Below, one piece after another: positions 23,781 through 36,744 of a stretch of 64,000 nt of DNA (position 1 is the first letter of the stretch; the number at the start of each line of letters is the position of its first letter). The notes below the pieces were generated by a model that was given only the letters and a program-made list of their open reading frames with translations, did not search any database and was not told the DNA's origin. The position numbers and the translations under genes were made by a program. The stretch lies in NCBI GenBank assembly GCA_963921425.1, contig OY992833.1, positions 22,839,454 to 22,903,453 of the forward strand, written 5' to 3'. Source of the DNA: Dryas octopetala. Its lineage: Eukaryota > Streptophyta > Magnoliopsida > Rosales > Rosaceae.

Positions 23781-25603
23781 ATGGAGACTCAGTACATGGG
23801 CAACAATGGTGGGATAGAGAAGGAAGTGAAAGTGGCAAACCAGAGAACAGTGGGGACTTGTGAATCCCTTCTCAGAATTTTGGCCTTGGTGCTAACTCTG
23901 GCTGCTGCCGTAGTTGTTGGGGTTGATAAACAGACCAAAGTTGCACCAATTAAGGTGCTGCCAACCTTGCCACCTATAGATATTCCGGTCACAGCCAAGT
24001 GGCATTACTTATCTGCTTTTGTGTAAGCCTAACCTCTCTTTGTCTCTCTCGCTCTCTGTTTTCACAATTAGTTGCTCTTGTTTTGCATACAATGCTACAT
24101 ATAATAAACCTAGTGGGGGTTACAATATTAGACCCTTTTGAGTTCAAGATAATTCTTATATTATGGGCATGAAAACCATTAATTCGCCTTCAATTTCATA
24201 TGAGTAATGCTTGCTATAGCTACATCTATATAATTATTCAATTTAGAAATTGTTTTACCTTGTCTTGATGCATCACATATTCACACATCAAGTGTCAAGC
24301 TAGGCACCTCATACACATACTACATATATACATGTGTATATGAGACTCAGGGACTGGTGCGAATAAAATTAAGCAGAGTTTGACTCCATACAAAACAAGA
24401 TGTTTTTTCTAGCTTATATCAAAATTAACAGAGCACATATATATGACATACATGAAGATTCATATAGGGGAGGATCTTGGCTTTCAAAGTTAAACACCCA
24501 ACTCATCCAGTTCACTCAGTCCGATATATGTTCATCTCAATACACTTTTCTGGCTATGCCCTCAATTAAGTAACCCACAAGAGAACTTTACATATCCCTC
24601 TAACTGTAACCCTCCTTGTTATCATTGTTGTCATTATCATCATCTTGAGATAGAGGAGGTTGTAAATTTTGTCAGTATTGTTGTAGAGAACATTATGTAA
24701 ATTTTGTCAGTATTGTTGGAGAGAACATTATGTAAAGATGGCTTAAATGTCCTTAGCTACTATATCATGCCATCGGACTTTGGCTACATTAATTATACTG
24801 TCCTACTCAAATGGGCTGCCCTTAACAATTCTGAAAAATGATTCACAGCTGGAGATGATATATGACAATTCCTTAGGCCCTCCCTCTAATGGGAAAAGAA
24901 AAAGTGTTAGCCCTATTCCTATTCTGTACATCATATACGTGTGTCGGTGTCTATCTCTCTTATCACCTAACTTATTTTTTTATTTTTTGGCAATAGAGAT
25001 CTTCAACTACTCGATGGAGTGGGCCTAGTTCTAATGAGAACAGATGTCAGATGATGAGACAAACTCAATCTTGTCCGTCCCATTGCAATTTCTATTCACT
25101 ATGATGAGTCTATGACTGCTTATATTTAAAATTTTCATTAAAAAAAGAAAAGAAACCATTTTATTTTCTTTTCTTTTTAATTAAATTGATCCCATCATGC
25201 AATATATTATTCTAGTAACTAATTTTACCAAGACTACTTATCACAATGTGCTAGGTACTTTGTGGTTGCAAACGCCATAGCGTGTGCATATGCAGCATTC
25301 TCCCTAGTCCTTTCCCTTGCAACCCGGGGTACAAAGAAAAGCTCAGGGCCAATGATGATTATCTTCCTTGATCTGGTGGTGGTGGCACTGCTCTTCTCCG
25401 GCAACGGAGCCGCCTTGGCAATCGGGCTGATGGGGTACCAAGGGAATTCACATGTGCAATGGAACAAGGTCTGCAATGTATTTGGAAAGTTTTGTCACCA
25501 AGTGGCAGCCTCAGTTCTCCTGTCCCTGCTTGGATCCCTAGCATTTCTCTTCCTAGTTGTGCTTGCTGCCTCAGGCCTCAACAAGAGGTCTAATAATAAG
25601 TAG
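23781..25603 (+). CDS. CASP-like membrane protein, CASPL1E-type
   Basis: Two exons, 23781-24022 and 25255-25603, join with GT/AG signals (phase 2) into 196 residues. The product is a four-TM CASP/MARVEL protein of the plasma membrane, likely a scaffold; its individual function is unknown. TM1 carries the conserved Arg (CESLLRILALVLTLAAAVVV). TM2 follows the junction (YFVVANAIACAYAAFSLVLS). TM3 carries the conserved Asp (IIFLDLVVVALLFSGNGAAL). The Cys-containing outer loop is QWNKVCNVFGKFCHQVAAS, and TM4 is LLSLLGSLAFLFLVVLAAS. The strings VVANAIACAYAA and GYQGNSHVQWNKVC are typical of CASPL1E. ATG 23781 is the first ATG; the frame extends upstream only through non-ATG codons. A partial duplicate lies 640 bp downstream. 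Confidence 0.9.
24661..24735 (+). repeat. 35-bp tandem duplication in CASPL1E intron
   Basis: The unit starting TGTAAATTTTGTCAGTATTG is repeated with period 35 inside the intron. Confidence 0.8.
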
Positions 25604-26244
25604 AACTAATGGACTGCACCCTCTAATTTGCAATACCTATATATAGAGGTAAAGCCCATTCTTATCTCTCTCTTGTCCACGTCAAGGACTAGTTTCCTTT
25701 TTATTATTCTAATGTCAAGGACTAGTTTGGTATGTGTGTAATAAACAAGTTTGATGACATATATATATCATTATTACTCCATATGTTCAAATTATCTTTC
25801 ACCAAAATTTCTAGCTATATTTTGGAACAGGGGTAAAAGGAATTAGGTTGAAACCCCTAACTATATTTTCCTCAAAATTTTTGTAATTTCTTTCTCCCTC
25901 CCAAGTAGAGCTTCTGTCGAAAGCTGGTTAGTTCTTTTTATTTTTTTCCTGTTTACCCTTTATTATTTTCACTTTCTCTTTCAGAACTTGAAAGGACAGA
26001 AGTATATTTGAATTTGTTTGATAATGTTCATTGGTATAGCGTACAAGTGGATTTGGGAGTTCTACTCAATTTATAATGCGAACGCAAACAATGGAGATAT
26101 AATTGAAGTCGAACAAAAAACTAGACTAAAAATTGAAAAAGAAAGGTAGGGACTAGGGAGGGTGGTGTTAACTGCTAATATAATAAACGAGTACGTACCA
26201 GGTAATACTGGAATGCATATAGGAATATGATCAAAGAAAAAAGT

Positions 26245-26581
26245 TATGCAGCATTCTCCCTAGTCCTTTCCCTTGCAACCCGGGGTACAAAGAACAGCTC
26301 AGGGCCAATGATCATCATCTTCCTTGATCTGGTAATGGTGGCGCTGCTCTTCTCCGGCATTGGAGCCGCCTTGGCAATCGGGCTGATCGGGTACCAAGGG
26401 AATTCACATGTGCAATGGAACAAGGTCTGCATGAAAATTTTGTAACCAAGTGGCAGCCTCAGTGGTCCTGTCCCTGCTTGGATCCTTAGCATTTCTCTTT
26501 CTAGTTGTGCTTGCTGCTTTAGGCCTCAACAAGAGGTCTAATAAGTAGAATTAATGGACTGCACCCTCTAATTTGCAATAC
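26245..26581 (+). pseudogene. Truncated, frame-shifted duplicate of CASPL1E exon 2
   Basis: From TATGCAGCATTCTCCCTAGT onward this segment is about 95% identical to 25289-25635, including the stop codon and the first part of the 3' UTR (…CTAATTTGCAATA). Exon 1, the splice acceptor and the first codons of exon 2 are missing. A small deletion after GTCTGC shifts the frame to a TAA shortly after, before TM4. The match stops abruptly at both ends and the intron is absent. The segment lies wholly within one exon, so it could be a DNA duplication or a retrocopy. Confidence 0.85.
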
Positions 26582-27096
26582 GTTAGTGGTAGAGTTGTTT
26601 TCAATTGCTTTCGTAATCTATGGTATTACTATATAAATTAGTGAACTAATATAAAGTGATACTAATATTTAGGCATTAGAAAGATCTATTGGTTAGTTAG
26701 GTTCATTTTATTTTTTTTCCATTTATATAGGTAAAAACTAACAAATAAGTAAATAGTCTTTTTTCAGCATTTAAAAGATAGCACGATCAGCTGTATCAAA
26801 AGAAACAATAACATAATTCCTTTCAAAAAACAATAATATGATTGAATTGACTCAAATGACTTACATCCAAAACTGTAAAAAACAACAGTTTATATAATCA
26901 ATTGACTCAAATGACTTACATCCAAAATTGTAATAAAAAACAGTTAGTCTAATGCACCAATGAAAAAACTAGAAGTGTCTTTGTAAGGAAGGAAATTATT
27001 GAAGTGCTCATCAACCTTGGCCCGAACAAATGGATCTCTCTTTTACAAGATACAAAAAGCACATCCTTCAGATTTTCACTCTACCCCTAAGGACTT
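26582..27096. other. Spacer with short tandem duplication
   Basis: No gene is seen. A 55-bp tandem duplication at 26846-26955 (unit starting ATTGACTCAAATGACTTACA) is the only structure. The 3' UTR of the following minus-strand gene probably begins here. Confidence 0.6.
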
Positions 27097-30000
27097 TCAA
27101 CAAAGAATCCCTTCCTTGCTGGTTAGGTCTTCCATATCTACACTCACCTCTAAGCCCGTCTTTGATAGTTCACTAACCATCGCAGGAATATCAGATTGTA
27201 AAGATACAGCTAATGCCTGGACAATACACCAAAGAGGGACAACTGAGTAAGCATAAATCCTCAAACAGACTATCGAACAAGCATAGAAATCTAGTTTTTT
27301 TTTTCCACCAAAACTAACTGCATATAAAAAAAGAAATGGTATACCTTCCTGTCCTCTTCTTTTTGGCGCTTAATAACCTCTAAGGCCCACTCACTAACCA
27401 ACTTTTGGAGCTCAACCACAATGCTGGACTTCTTTGCATCAGGTAAATTCTGGCATACATAAACCTCAATGGCCTCAGAAAATAAGAACATATGAAACAA
27501 GACCATAATATGGGAAGTACAAGTTTTAAGATAAATCATATCCCCAGAGGCATTACAAAAGAATACAAAGATTAAGATTAAAGATGGAACCAATCTGATG
27601 CCAAAACCTTGAGCTGCATTCAATACTAGAATTAACACCTCATGGAAAAACAGGGAAAGTATTATTCCCTGTTCATATATTTTTTATTTTTTTTATTTTG
27701 TCTGTCCCTCCCTCTTTGTTTGTCAAGCATTAGATTTACTTTTACATTTACTACTGCCTCTCAACAGGGTGGACCATTATACAATAAAATCAAATATGGT
27801 CATTTATCCAGATATAATAAACAAAAGCAATGAAGCATAGTTGCTTCATTCATTCAATAGGGAGATTTTGTGGTGCTTTCTAAAAACTTAACAGTTCTCT
27901 GAAGACTCAAATTTATATTGCCTATCAAAACCTTGATATAATTTTTTTTTTTCCTACCATAATATTAAAGTATGAAAACAATAGGGAACCTGATTTAGAG
28001 CTTTGATGATGGAAGCAGCTTCCTCAGGCTTATGTTCTAGTAGAAAACCCTGCAAAGAATTAAATATAGAATGACAAAAAAAAGGGGGTGAATTGATTGA
28101 AACTAATAGCTCATGCCAAACAAAGCTCCAAGTAGAGATGCTGAGACAAAGCTCAAACTTCCACGTTCTAGTTTTGCAGAGACCATTTAACAGATCTAGT
28201 CATTGAACTGTCTATAACCAGATTTTGAGTGGTTCTCTAGCATATTGGGTAAAATAATTATACATCTCCAGCCCATAGCTCAACTGGACCCATCTATAGG
28301 TCAGTCTGGTTTTAACAAATAGGCATGGAAATTGGAGAGGAAAATGTAAGATTCACTACCTTAGCACATGAAAATCCACTCACAACAGTTTGCTGCTTCA
28401 TCGTCTCAGATCTCAACTTCTCAATTTTCCATAATGATTCAACATCTCCTACAAATTAGAAAATTGAAATACTTTAAACAATATATTGGAAACCATCATA
28501 ATTGAAAATATTCATTTGAAGAAAAGGAAAGCATAACCTACAAAACACTGGCATAACTAGGGGTGACTATAGAAAAAGAACATTATCCGGTGTAACATAA
28601 TAGTAGAGAACTGAGAATTTGTAGAGACCTAGTTTAGCAGCAAATTCCATCCACACATCAAATGCAGTTTGCCGTAGCTTTACTCCAGCCTTGACAAACA
28701 TTTTTGAGTACTTAGATATCAACTGCCAATTATCAGTTTTGTAACAAATGCTGCAAATGGTCAATCCAAATACAAATTTAAGATAATATTAAGAACAATA
28801 TAAAAAGCTACAAAAATCTATAACCTTAGCTAATTTTTATCTTGTAAAAGCAAAAGCATTGTTGAGGCAGTCTTAGTTTATAATTTAGATACCTGAAAAC
28901 AATATCTGCTGTACCAGGTTGCAAGGGTACACCATTCCTCTTCAAAAGACTCATTATTTCTACCATAAGTTTAGCATCATTGTGTTCTTTAGCATATGAC
29001 TGCAGACAAATTACAGCAAGACTTTACTAGATACAAATATTTAGCACAAGAGAAACCCAAACAATCAAAGTTCAATGTCATTAGTACCAGTAAATGGTGA
29101 GCAGATCCGATACTAGGAGCCAATCCATATATATTATGTTTCCATAAGGCCTTCTTTCCTGCAATGTCAGATATATCAATTTGATAATATGACATCCTAC
29201 TCACTACACAGCATTTCAAAGTATATTTAAAAGCCAGAAAGTGCAGAACTCCAAACACCTAGCAATTTACGTGCATGAGTTTCTCTAAGTCTAGATTTAA
29301 CAATTCACTCGCAGAAAGAAACCAAACTTCTGGCCTAAACAGCAGATTCAAATGGCATACCAAACTCGAGGGCCCCCACGTGAACACATGCCTTGGTAAC
29401 CTCTCGGCAGAGGTTGCAATTAAAATCAGAATGGATGCGAAGATTTGACAGTCTCTGCAATCAAAACCAAAGCATGCAACTGTCAACAGAACAACTTAAA
29501 CTTCACTTCGAAGATGCAAATTGAAAAAGTTGACCCAATCATAAAGCTGAGACATTAGGAACTAACAAATCTTCGGAGGTTCTGCAAGATGTCAAATAGA
29601 AGCTTAATATCATCGTGGTTTTTGCAATTTTCAATCAATGACCATAACCAAGCATTAGGGGGCATTGATCGTTTTACATTCACAGATTGCAGCATTTTAT
29701 CATACAGCTCCTTCACAGCCTCTGCGCTCAACAAATCAAAGCAAATATTTTTGAATGAACTTAAACAACAATCTTAAGCAATTTACACCAATGCAAAGCT
29801 ACAACCTGTGGAACCACCTTCGATGGTACTCGCTTCAGAGGAAAAGGGTGCCCTCAATGTCATCATTGTGTACATTGTGTGCTGCTCCATTGGCAAAAGA
29901 TAACCTCGAGTGAAGCCTATATAATTCAGCATGCTAATGTTACGAAATCATTGGTTCAATCATATAGACTCGTTTGTTCGTTAATGAGAAAATACTCAGA

Positions 30001-30557
30001 GAATTTATCCAACTAATGTTAACACCTATTCAGTATAGTTAAGAGCTTCTCAATTTCCAGAAACCTAAGAACATGAAAACAAAACACTCAAATTTCGTCA
30101 CTAAAAACATGAGACTTAATAATTCTTATATTTTTCCCTTTCATTTCCTCAGGTTTCTCAGCAACCAAACGCAATATGAACTACAAAATCTGCATTACAA
30201 GACAACCAAAATAAAGGAAAAACAATCGAAAAACTAATATTTTACTCCTTTGGAGTTCAGCTTTACTTTTCAGATATTTCTTGGAACCCAAACAGAATGT
30301 AATCTGCAAAAACTTTTAATCAAAGAAAAAAAAAGTGAAAAGAAAGGCTGACAGTGAGAATTAGAATATGAGCGGATACTGAAACTACCAGAGAACAAGG
30401 AGGTTTGGGAAGAGAAGCTGCTGAGGTTCCGCCATTGGAGCGAAGTGTGAGGAGCTTCGACGTCTCGGGAATCTGGAACGGGAAACCGATCGAAATTGAC
30501 AAAAATGGGAGATTTGAAAATTCTAGAGAGCCTGCGAGTGTTGGAGACCACTTGCAT
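27097..30557 (-). CDS. PPR/TPR-like protein, probably mitochondrial
   Basis: Eleven exons join without a break into 400 residues: 30389-30557, 29806-29916, 29567-29721, 29361-29454, 29088-29158, 28893-28999, 28629-28750, 28360-28448, 27990-28049, 27345-27449 and 27097-27216. All have GT/AG signals and matching phases. The N-terminus (MQVVSNTRRLSRIFKSP) is Arg/Ser-rich and free of acidic residues for the first 20, as in mitochondrial presequences. The rest is helical with PPR-like pairs, such as EAVKELYDKMLQSVNVKRSM, WQLISKYSKMFVKAGVKLRQ and FDVWMEFAAKLGDVESLWKI. The motifs are degenerate, so the RNA-binding code is not readable. Plants have conserved intron-rich PPR-like proteins of this kind; I do not assign a symbol. 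Known PPR proteins act in organelle RNA processing; that role here is inferred. Confidence 0.8.
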
Positions 30558-31685
30558 GGCTTCGAAGGACCGAGTCAAGGCTGAGTTTGGGCTCTGAGTG
30601 AACTCGGCGAGTTTTGGAGACAGACAGAGCTAAAGCCCGGGTACCGAACGATCAGGGTTTAGAGGGAATGACGGGAAGAGAGTGGAACATGTATTTCTGT
30701 AACGGCGGTCCAGGGTTGTTTCTGTGGAGCTTCACTTCTATAAGTGTTGCTACTTGCTAAGTACACCCGTAAATTTGATCACTACACCTAAAAAAAATTT
30801 GATGAAATTTCGAACTTTGAAGTTTGAAGTGATAAAAAAAGACCATGGTAAATAAAAAAGTGATAAAAAAAGAGAGTAACTTTTAAAAAGATTTAATTAC
30901 AAATACATCCATCGTTTTTTTTTTTTGCAAAATATTGCATTTAAGGATGAAAATCGAGGTTTAATGTTTTTCAAACTAATCACGTTGTTCTCATATTACC
31001 ATGCAACTATGCAACTACTTAGAAGTGAACATGATTGAGATGGCCAGATGGGTGTCTCATCTCAGGGGTTGGGGTTCAAATTTCCTAAGAAGTCTTCAAT
31101 AGGGAACCCACACAATTTTTATGGTACAATCAATCAGTAAGTACTACATCGTCATGTGTTTTATTTATAAAAAGACTTTTTGTCGAAATAGAAACAAGTC
31201 ATCATTATATGATTGGAGGTCGTACTATACATGTGGCATGACTATCCCTATTAAAAAATCTCTTTGAAATTCTTATTTATAAAGGCGTTTGATAAGTTTT
31301 TATCATCTTTTAATCCTTATTTTCACAATTTCTCACATTTTAATTTTCATTTTTGTTGATTAAGAGTTAGTTATGATTTAATTTCTCTTATAAAGAAAAA
31401 AGTTATTACTAAATTCAAAGGGTGAGAGGGGAGATTTTGCAAATATTTTTGGATGGGATCAAATTACTCCACTATATATACTCGCTCACGCCTCTACCAA
31501 AAGTGACCGGAAACTACCCCATAATGGACTGCACTGTGTAATGCAATTTTGGGGGAGAAAATGGCTCATATCAGTTGACAAACGTATAAACAATACATGG
31601 TACAGATAGTCAGATAGAGATGGTCCAATAGTTTGATGTAAGATATAATTTCTAATAGATTGGAAAGTTAGTTTCATGACTGAAG

Positions 31686-31717
<32 letters not shown>

Positions 31718-32523
31718 AATCAATAAATTCTCACTCTGTGATTGCTAGGTGGTTACATGAGCGTGAAATTTTTCGTTCTATGATGAGCGAAATTATTTCT
31801 GCATATACATATATACCATTTTTATCACTGCAGGACACATATTTTATGGTTTTTTTCTTTCACTTTCTCATTTTATTCTTAGTAGGATTTAATACTTAAG
31901 AGTTAAGAGTATAAATCTTCAATCAATACCTATTCTTTAGTTTAACTCTCATGGCTTTGAGTTCCGTTACTCGGTTAGATTTTAGGTTTTAATATATATA
32001 TATATATAACTGCAATCCTTCTCTAGAAAAGACATCCGCAACTGACAGAGTGCCGACACAAGCACATGAACTGACTGCAACACATCTCGATACCATATCA
32101 GCACCGTGTCAGCGCTCTGTCAGTCAAAATTTGCGGATGTTCTCTCTAGAGAAAACTCCTATATAACTGATCTCTATATATAATTACTACCATATATATA
32201 TATTATCATCTGCCACATTTTTCATTAGCCCATGAACCATTCCCTTGAATTAGAGTACATGTAATGTTTACATTAACCCAAGACTCATCATCTGGGTTTT
32301 AACCACATAAATTGGAGGAAGAATGACCTGGGAAAAGTTGGATGCACACATAAACATTACAATCATTTGAATCATAATGCAATGGTACAGAATCAATGGA
32401 GGATAAAAATCGAATGTAATTGAACATGCGAACCAAATTCCCCTTCCCATTTGTTCACTGTGCCTACCAGACTGGATATATATATATATATATATATATA
32501 TATTCCTGGGAGCCATAGTCTGG
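30558..32523. other. Spacer between PPR and MIEL1 genes
   Basis: This contains the PPR promoter and the MIEL1 3' UTR, two TA microsatellites (about 31686-31712 and 32477-32504) and a small foldback element (32014-32160). No gene is supported. Confidence 0.6.
32014..32160. repeat. Small foldback MITE
   Basis: ACATCCGCAA-CTGACAGAGTGC near the left pairs with the reversed right arm (ACATCCGCAA…CTGACAGAGCGC), and TTCTCTAGA with TCTAGAGAA lies outside these. The element is about 147 bp, next to a TA microsatellite. Confidence 0.65.
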
Positions 32524-35311
32524 TCATTGAGGAAGAACCGGAGGAGAAATCGTGCGGGTGTTATATGATTTGCAGTGGTTGCATTTCTGCCCAATAATGT
32601 GGAAGTAAACTTCGGTAGTGTCGTTGCAGTCATTACACAGGATCCATACCTGCACATCACCATTGCTTCTCAGACTTGTGCTGGTATATAATGCAGAATA
32701 AGACATGACATTGTATGGGGATGGATATTCTGCTTTAATCAGAATATAGATATAAAAGAAACAAATATTGGGGAGAGCTTGTTCATCAACATTCTACACT
32801 AAAAAAGGCATGCCCTGGTATTAGAGCTAGAGTGGCTTCCTTTTTTATAGGTAGACCTGAACAAGGATGAAAAGTAAGTACCTTCTTGTCCCGGTAATCC
32901 TCAGGCATAACGGTTGCTTCTATCTGGCAGTATGTAAATGTCAACAAATTAGGGTGAAATCAACCAACACAAGAAATCTTTGTAAAAATTTATAAATTAA
33001 CTGCAACTTTCCATACTATGCACTTAAATTTGAGAAGCCTACCTCCTCATCTATTCTCTTCCAGGTTCTGGACATGTCAATCACTGACTTAGAGCATATC
33101 GGACAACAATATCTGAGTAATTTAACCAGTTTAAGTTAGGAAGCACATGATCAACTTTTGACTTGTAAACTAAAGAAATTGAAGTGAAGCCACTTACTTG
33201 TCACGCATCATCATTTCATTGTAACATTCACAATGCATTGTGTGCCCACATCTCATTACAGTAGTGTCTTTCAACGAGTCAAAAAGGAACTACAGAACAC
33301 AATATGATAGTTTTACTGTTAGGAACATGACAAAAATTTCCTACTTGTATAACTACTAAGGAAATTTCAACACAAACCTCATAACAAATGGGGCAGTGGT
33401 GCCGCATGGAGTTCTCCACACACAAGTGATTATCACGCAGGCCAATCGAATAGCACGACGCTGAAAATTAAAAGGGCATCTTTATATGTGATTTCTATCA
33501 AAATATTTCTTCAGAATTTAAAAACTTGACAAACTAAATCAGATGCAACCCCCATAATTACTAGTTTAAGGAAGATAATAAGAGCTGCACAGATTGCACA
33601 ATCTAAGCAACATCTATGACCCATCTAAAAGAAAAAGAGGGATTTCATAGTCCCTGAATCATTGACTTAAAATCTTGCTCTAGCACTCATCTATGCATAA
33701 GCTATTACAAATGAGAGCACAATTTCATGCAAATAGTTCAAGGAAGATAATAAGAGCTGCACAGATTGCACAATCTAAGCAACAGCTATAACCCATTTAA
33801 AAGAAAAAGAGGGATTTCATAGTCCCTGAATCATTGACTTAAAATCTTGCTCTAGCACTCATCTATGCATAAGCTACTACAAATGAGAGCACAATTTCAT
33901 GCAAATGCAGTGTCCAGGTACAGGGTGTTGGGCATGCACTGTTACAATTTCCATTTTATTCCACGATTTAATTCCAAAAAATGCGTAGCACAAAACCAAA
34001 CTGGTTTTCCAAAACTTTATTAGCACTAGACCCTGTACGCTTTTTCCCAAAAGATAGATCTGATTAAATCAAAAGTGAAACAAAAAAGGTACTAGATTTC
34101 ATACATTCAGAAGTTCAATAAAGAGGCAAGTTTTCAATTTCAGAAACATAATGCCATAATGGTTGTAAGTACATACCACACTTCTTGCAGTGATAAAAAT
34201 TTTCACGACCGCCAATTCTGTTGTCCATAGTATAAGTTAGATATGAAGAACTCCTTAATCTCACGAATTTGGATGAAAAAAATCAGCCATATAGAAACAG
34301 GAAATTAATACTAAAACTGAACTAACCTGCAGATCCCACAATCATTACAATGAAATTGCATTTTCTCAGTCTGCAGGGCATATATACAAAAGCTTACTTT
34401 AGAACATGAAGAAACCACTATTAACATACACAGATCATAGACCCAGATATCAAATCTGAATCTAGCTCATCTCTGATAAAAGATTGATAAATAAATAACA
34501 TCAAAAGAAGCCAACTTTCACAAATTTTTGGGTACGGTAATTCAATTTTATATGGTAAGCTTACATCATCGTCATAGAATTTGCAAATTTCACAGAAATA
34601 TTCCCCCATACTGACGCCGCAGTTTGTACAAACTCGAGCTACCTAAAACCAATATAGATATTGAAGAAAATCAGAACCAAGAAAGCTTTTTTGTTCTTTT
34701 TTCTTTTGGATTAAAGCCAACATAGGAAGAAACACAAACCGGCTGCTCTGTGTCACAAACTGAACAAATAACCTGAAACAGCAACACAAAAAAAAAAAAC
34801 AATGAGAAAAGAAAAACAGAAATTATAAATAAAAACAGAGAGAGTAGGACATATATTCACGTACTTCTTTGACATCATAGCGAACAAGCTCATGCCGATC
34901 AAAGGGGTTGCTCAACATGCTCTGGAATTGAAATCCAAACATACCCAGATGAATAATATGTGGATATATATATAGGAAAATGTTACAGATTGAAATGTTA
35001 ATATGAAAAATACCGTGGCTTCGTTGTGACAATGACGACATGGATAAATCTCGTTGCAGCACGGAGCTCGAATCTGACATCTCCTCCTGTAATGCTTGCA
35101 TCTGAACAAAGAAATAAAAGAACAACCCAGAAAATATATGAAACAATCACTCACAAAAATGCAAACCCATTAGATATATGGAACAACACAGAGCAAATAA
35201 TTCAAGGAAATGAAAATGGAAATCAAAACAAGAAGAAAAGGTTGATGGGTACACGTACCCGTAACCCATTTTCCCAAAATCAAGACGTTCATTGGCTGCT
35301 GAGCCTTCCAT
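32524..35311 (-). CDS. MIEL1: CHY/CTCHY/RING zinc-finger E3 ubiquitin ligase (MIEL1/RZFP34 type)
   Basis: Twelve exons join in frame into 268 residues: 35259-35311, 35014-35101, 34865-34921, 34740-34772, 34565-34642, 34327-34370, 34177-34217, 33378-33460, 33198-33289, 33043-33112, 32882-32923 and 32524-32649. Domain order is CHY zinc finger ([17 protein letters not shown]…CRHCHNEA…CSVCDTEQ), CTCHY finger ([12 protein letters not shown]…[10 protein letters not shown]…FYHCKKC), RING ([11 protein letters not shown]…[12 protein letters not shown]…CPICSKS) and C-terminal zinc ribbon (WILCNDCND…[12 protein letters not shown]). All metal ligands I checked are present. Arabidopsis MIEL1 (about 267 residues) ubiquitinates MYB30 and MYB96, limiting defence and ABA responses; the same role here is inferred. 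Intron 7 holds a 172-bp tandem duplication. Confidence 0.95.
33562..33905 (+). repeat. 172-bp direct tandem duplication in MIEL1 intron 7
   Basis: 33562-33733 and 33734-33905 are nearly identical head-to-tail copies. Markers are AAGGAAGATAATAAGAGCTG and GCACTCATCTATGCATAAGC in each. Confidence 0.93.
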
Positions 35312-35528
35312 GAGAGTTGGATCAGAGAAAGGCTAAGAATGCAAGAACTTTCCTGATTTGGGAAGGATGGGTTGGCTTGGCTCTGTTTGTCTGAATCCTC
35401 AGTTAGAAAGAGCCAGAGCCAGCCATCACGTAAATGGAAAACGGGTCTACCCTTTACACCACTCCCCCCCAATAAAATAGTGTTTTTTCCCCTTTATTTT
35501 TCTCAATATTTAAAGCAATAAAAATAGA

Positions 35529-36440
35529 GCAAATTAAAGTTTATCCCTAGTTTGTGTTATTTCACGACTTACACCCTATTATTTCAATTATTTTAATTTA
35601 GTATCTAGGGTTAAATACAAAAATGGTCTACGAACTTTACAGTAAATCTCAATTTGGTCCACTAATTATAAAAAAATGTCAATTTAGTCCACAAACTTTT
35701 CAATTTGTATCAAAATAGTACAAACGCTAACTTTCATCTAAAAATTAACGGAATTGGTCACATAAAAATGTGATGAACATACTAAAATACCTTTGAAAAT
35801 GTGGTCACTTGTTGTGCACATGATCACTTTTCGTTAAATTTTTTGATAGAAATTAACGTTTTAACTTGTTTAATACAACTTGAAAAGTTCGTGGACCAAA
35901 CTGACATTTTTTATAGTTAATGGATTAAATTGAGATTCACTGTAAAATTTGTGAATCATTTTTTTATTTAACCCTAGTATCTAATATGTTAATTTCTTTA
36001 CAATTGATTATCTTCGTATGTCGAACCGTCATGTTAGACGTAAACTAATGATGTGACAGTTGTGGATCCCACATTTTTTTTTACCTATAAAGACGACCGA
36101 CCTCTCGTTTGGAGCTTTTTCAATTCATCAAGCTTTGGCTAAGCTTCAATTTGATGGGCGGTCAGTTGGCCTTACAAGTCAGCAAAAGTTTTGGCGAGAG
36201 TTTACCTCTCTATCTTTCTCTTTTCCCACAGTTTGGCTAAGCTTCAATTGGCTAAGTTTTGATGGGAGGTCGGTCGGCCTTATATAGGTCAGCAAAATGT
36301 ATGACCTACAACTGCCACATCATCAATTAACGAGTCAATTGTAAGAAACTTAAAACATTGGGTGTTAAATTGAAAATATTGAAATGATAAGTTGTAAGTT
36401 ATAAAACACACCCAACCTCAGGGTATAAGTTGTAATTTGC
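35529..36440. mobile_element. Foldback element interrupted by a second MITE
   Basis: The outer arms start GCAAATTAAAGTTTATCCC on the left and GCAAATTACAACTTATACCC read from the right. They match through TTTCAAT-ATTTT and AATGATGTGACAGTTGT / GATGATGTGGCAGTTGT. The left arm is split by an inner element, 35608-35973, with its own inverted ends (AGGGTTAAAT/ATTTAACCCT). That inner element is flanked by the repeat AGTATCT (35601-35607 and about 35976-35982, give or take a few bases). Neither element has a coding frame. Confidence 0.7.
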
Positions 36441-36544
36441 CAAAAATATTGGGTTTATGCAAAATCCATTATTTATTATTTTTTGTAATATTACATAGTT
36501 GCATACCCATTGCCCACTCGGACAGAGAGAGATGAAGAGGATAA

Positions 36545-36744
36545 NNNNNNNNNNNNNNNNNNNNNNNNNNNNNNNNNNNNNNNNNNNNNNNNNNNNNNNN
36601 NNNNNNNNNNNNNNNNNNNNNNNNNNNNNNNNNNNNNNNNNNNNNNNNNNNNNNNNNNNNNNNNNNNNNNNNNNNNNNNNNNNNNNNNNNNNNNNNNNNN
36701 NNNNNNNNNNNNNNNNNNNNNNNNNNNNNNNNNNNNNNNNNNNN
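36545..36744. other. Assembly gap (200 N)
   Basis: Exactly 200 unknown bases. The 17 bases before (36528-36544) and after (36745-36761) the block are identical, AGAGATGAAGAGGATAA. Confidence 0.99.

Noticed and set aside
31021-31105. GGGTTCAAATTTCC stretch resembling a tRNA T-arm
   Set aside because: No acceptor stem, D-arm or anticodon arm can be folded around it.
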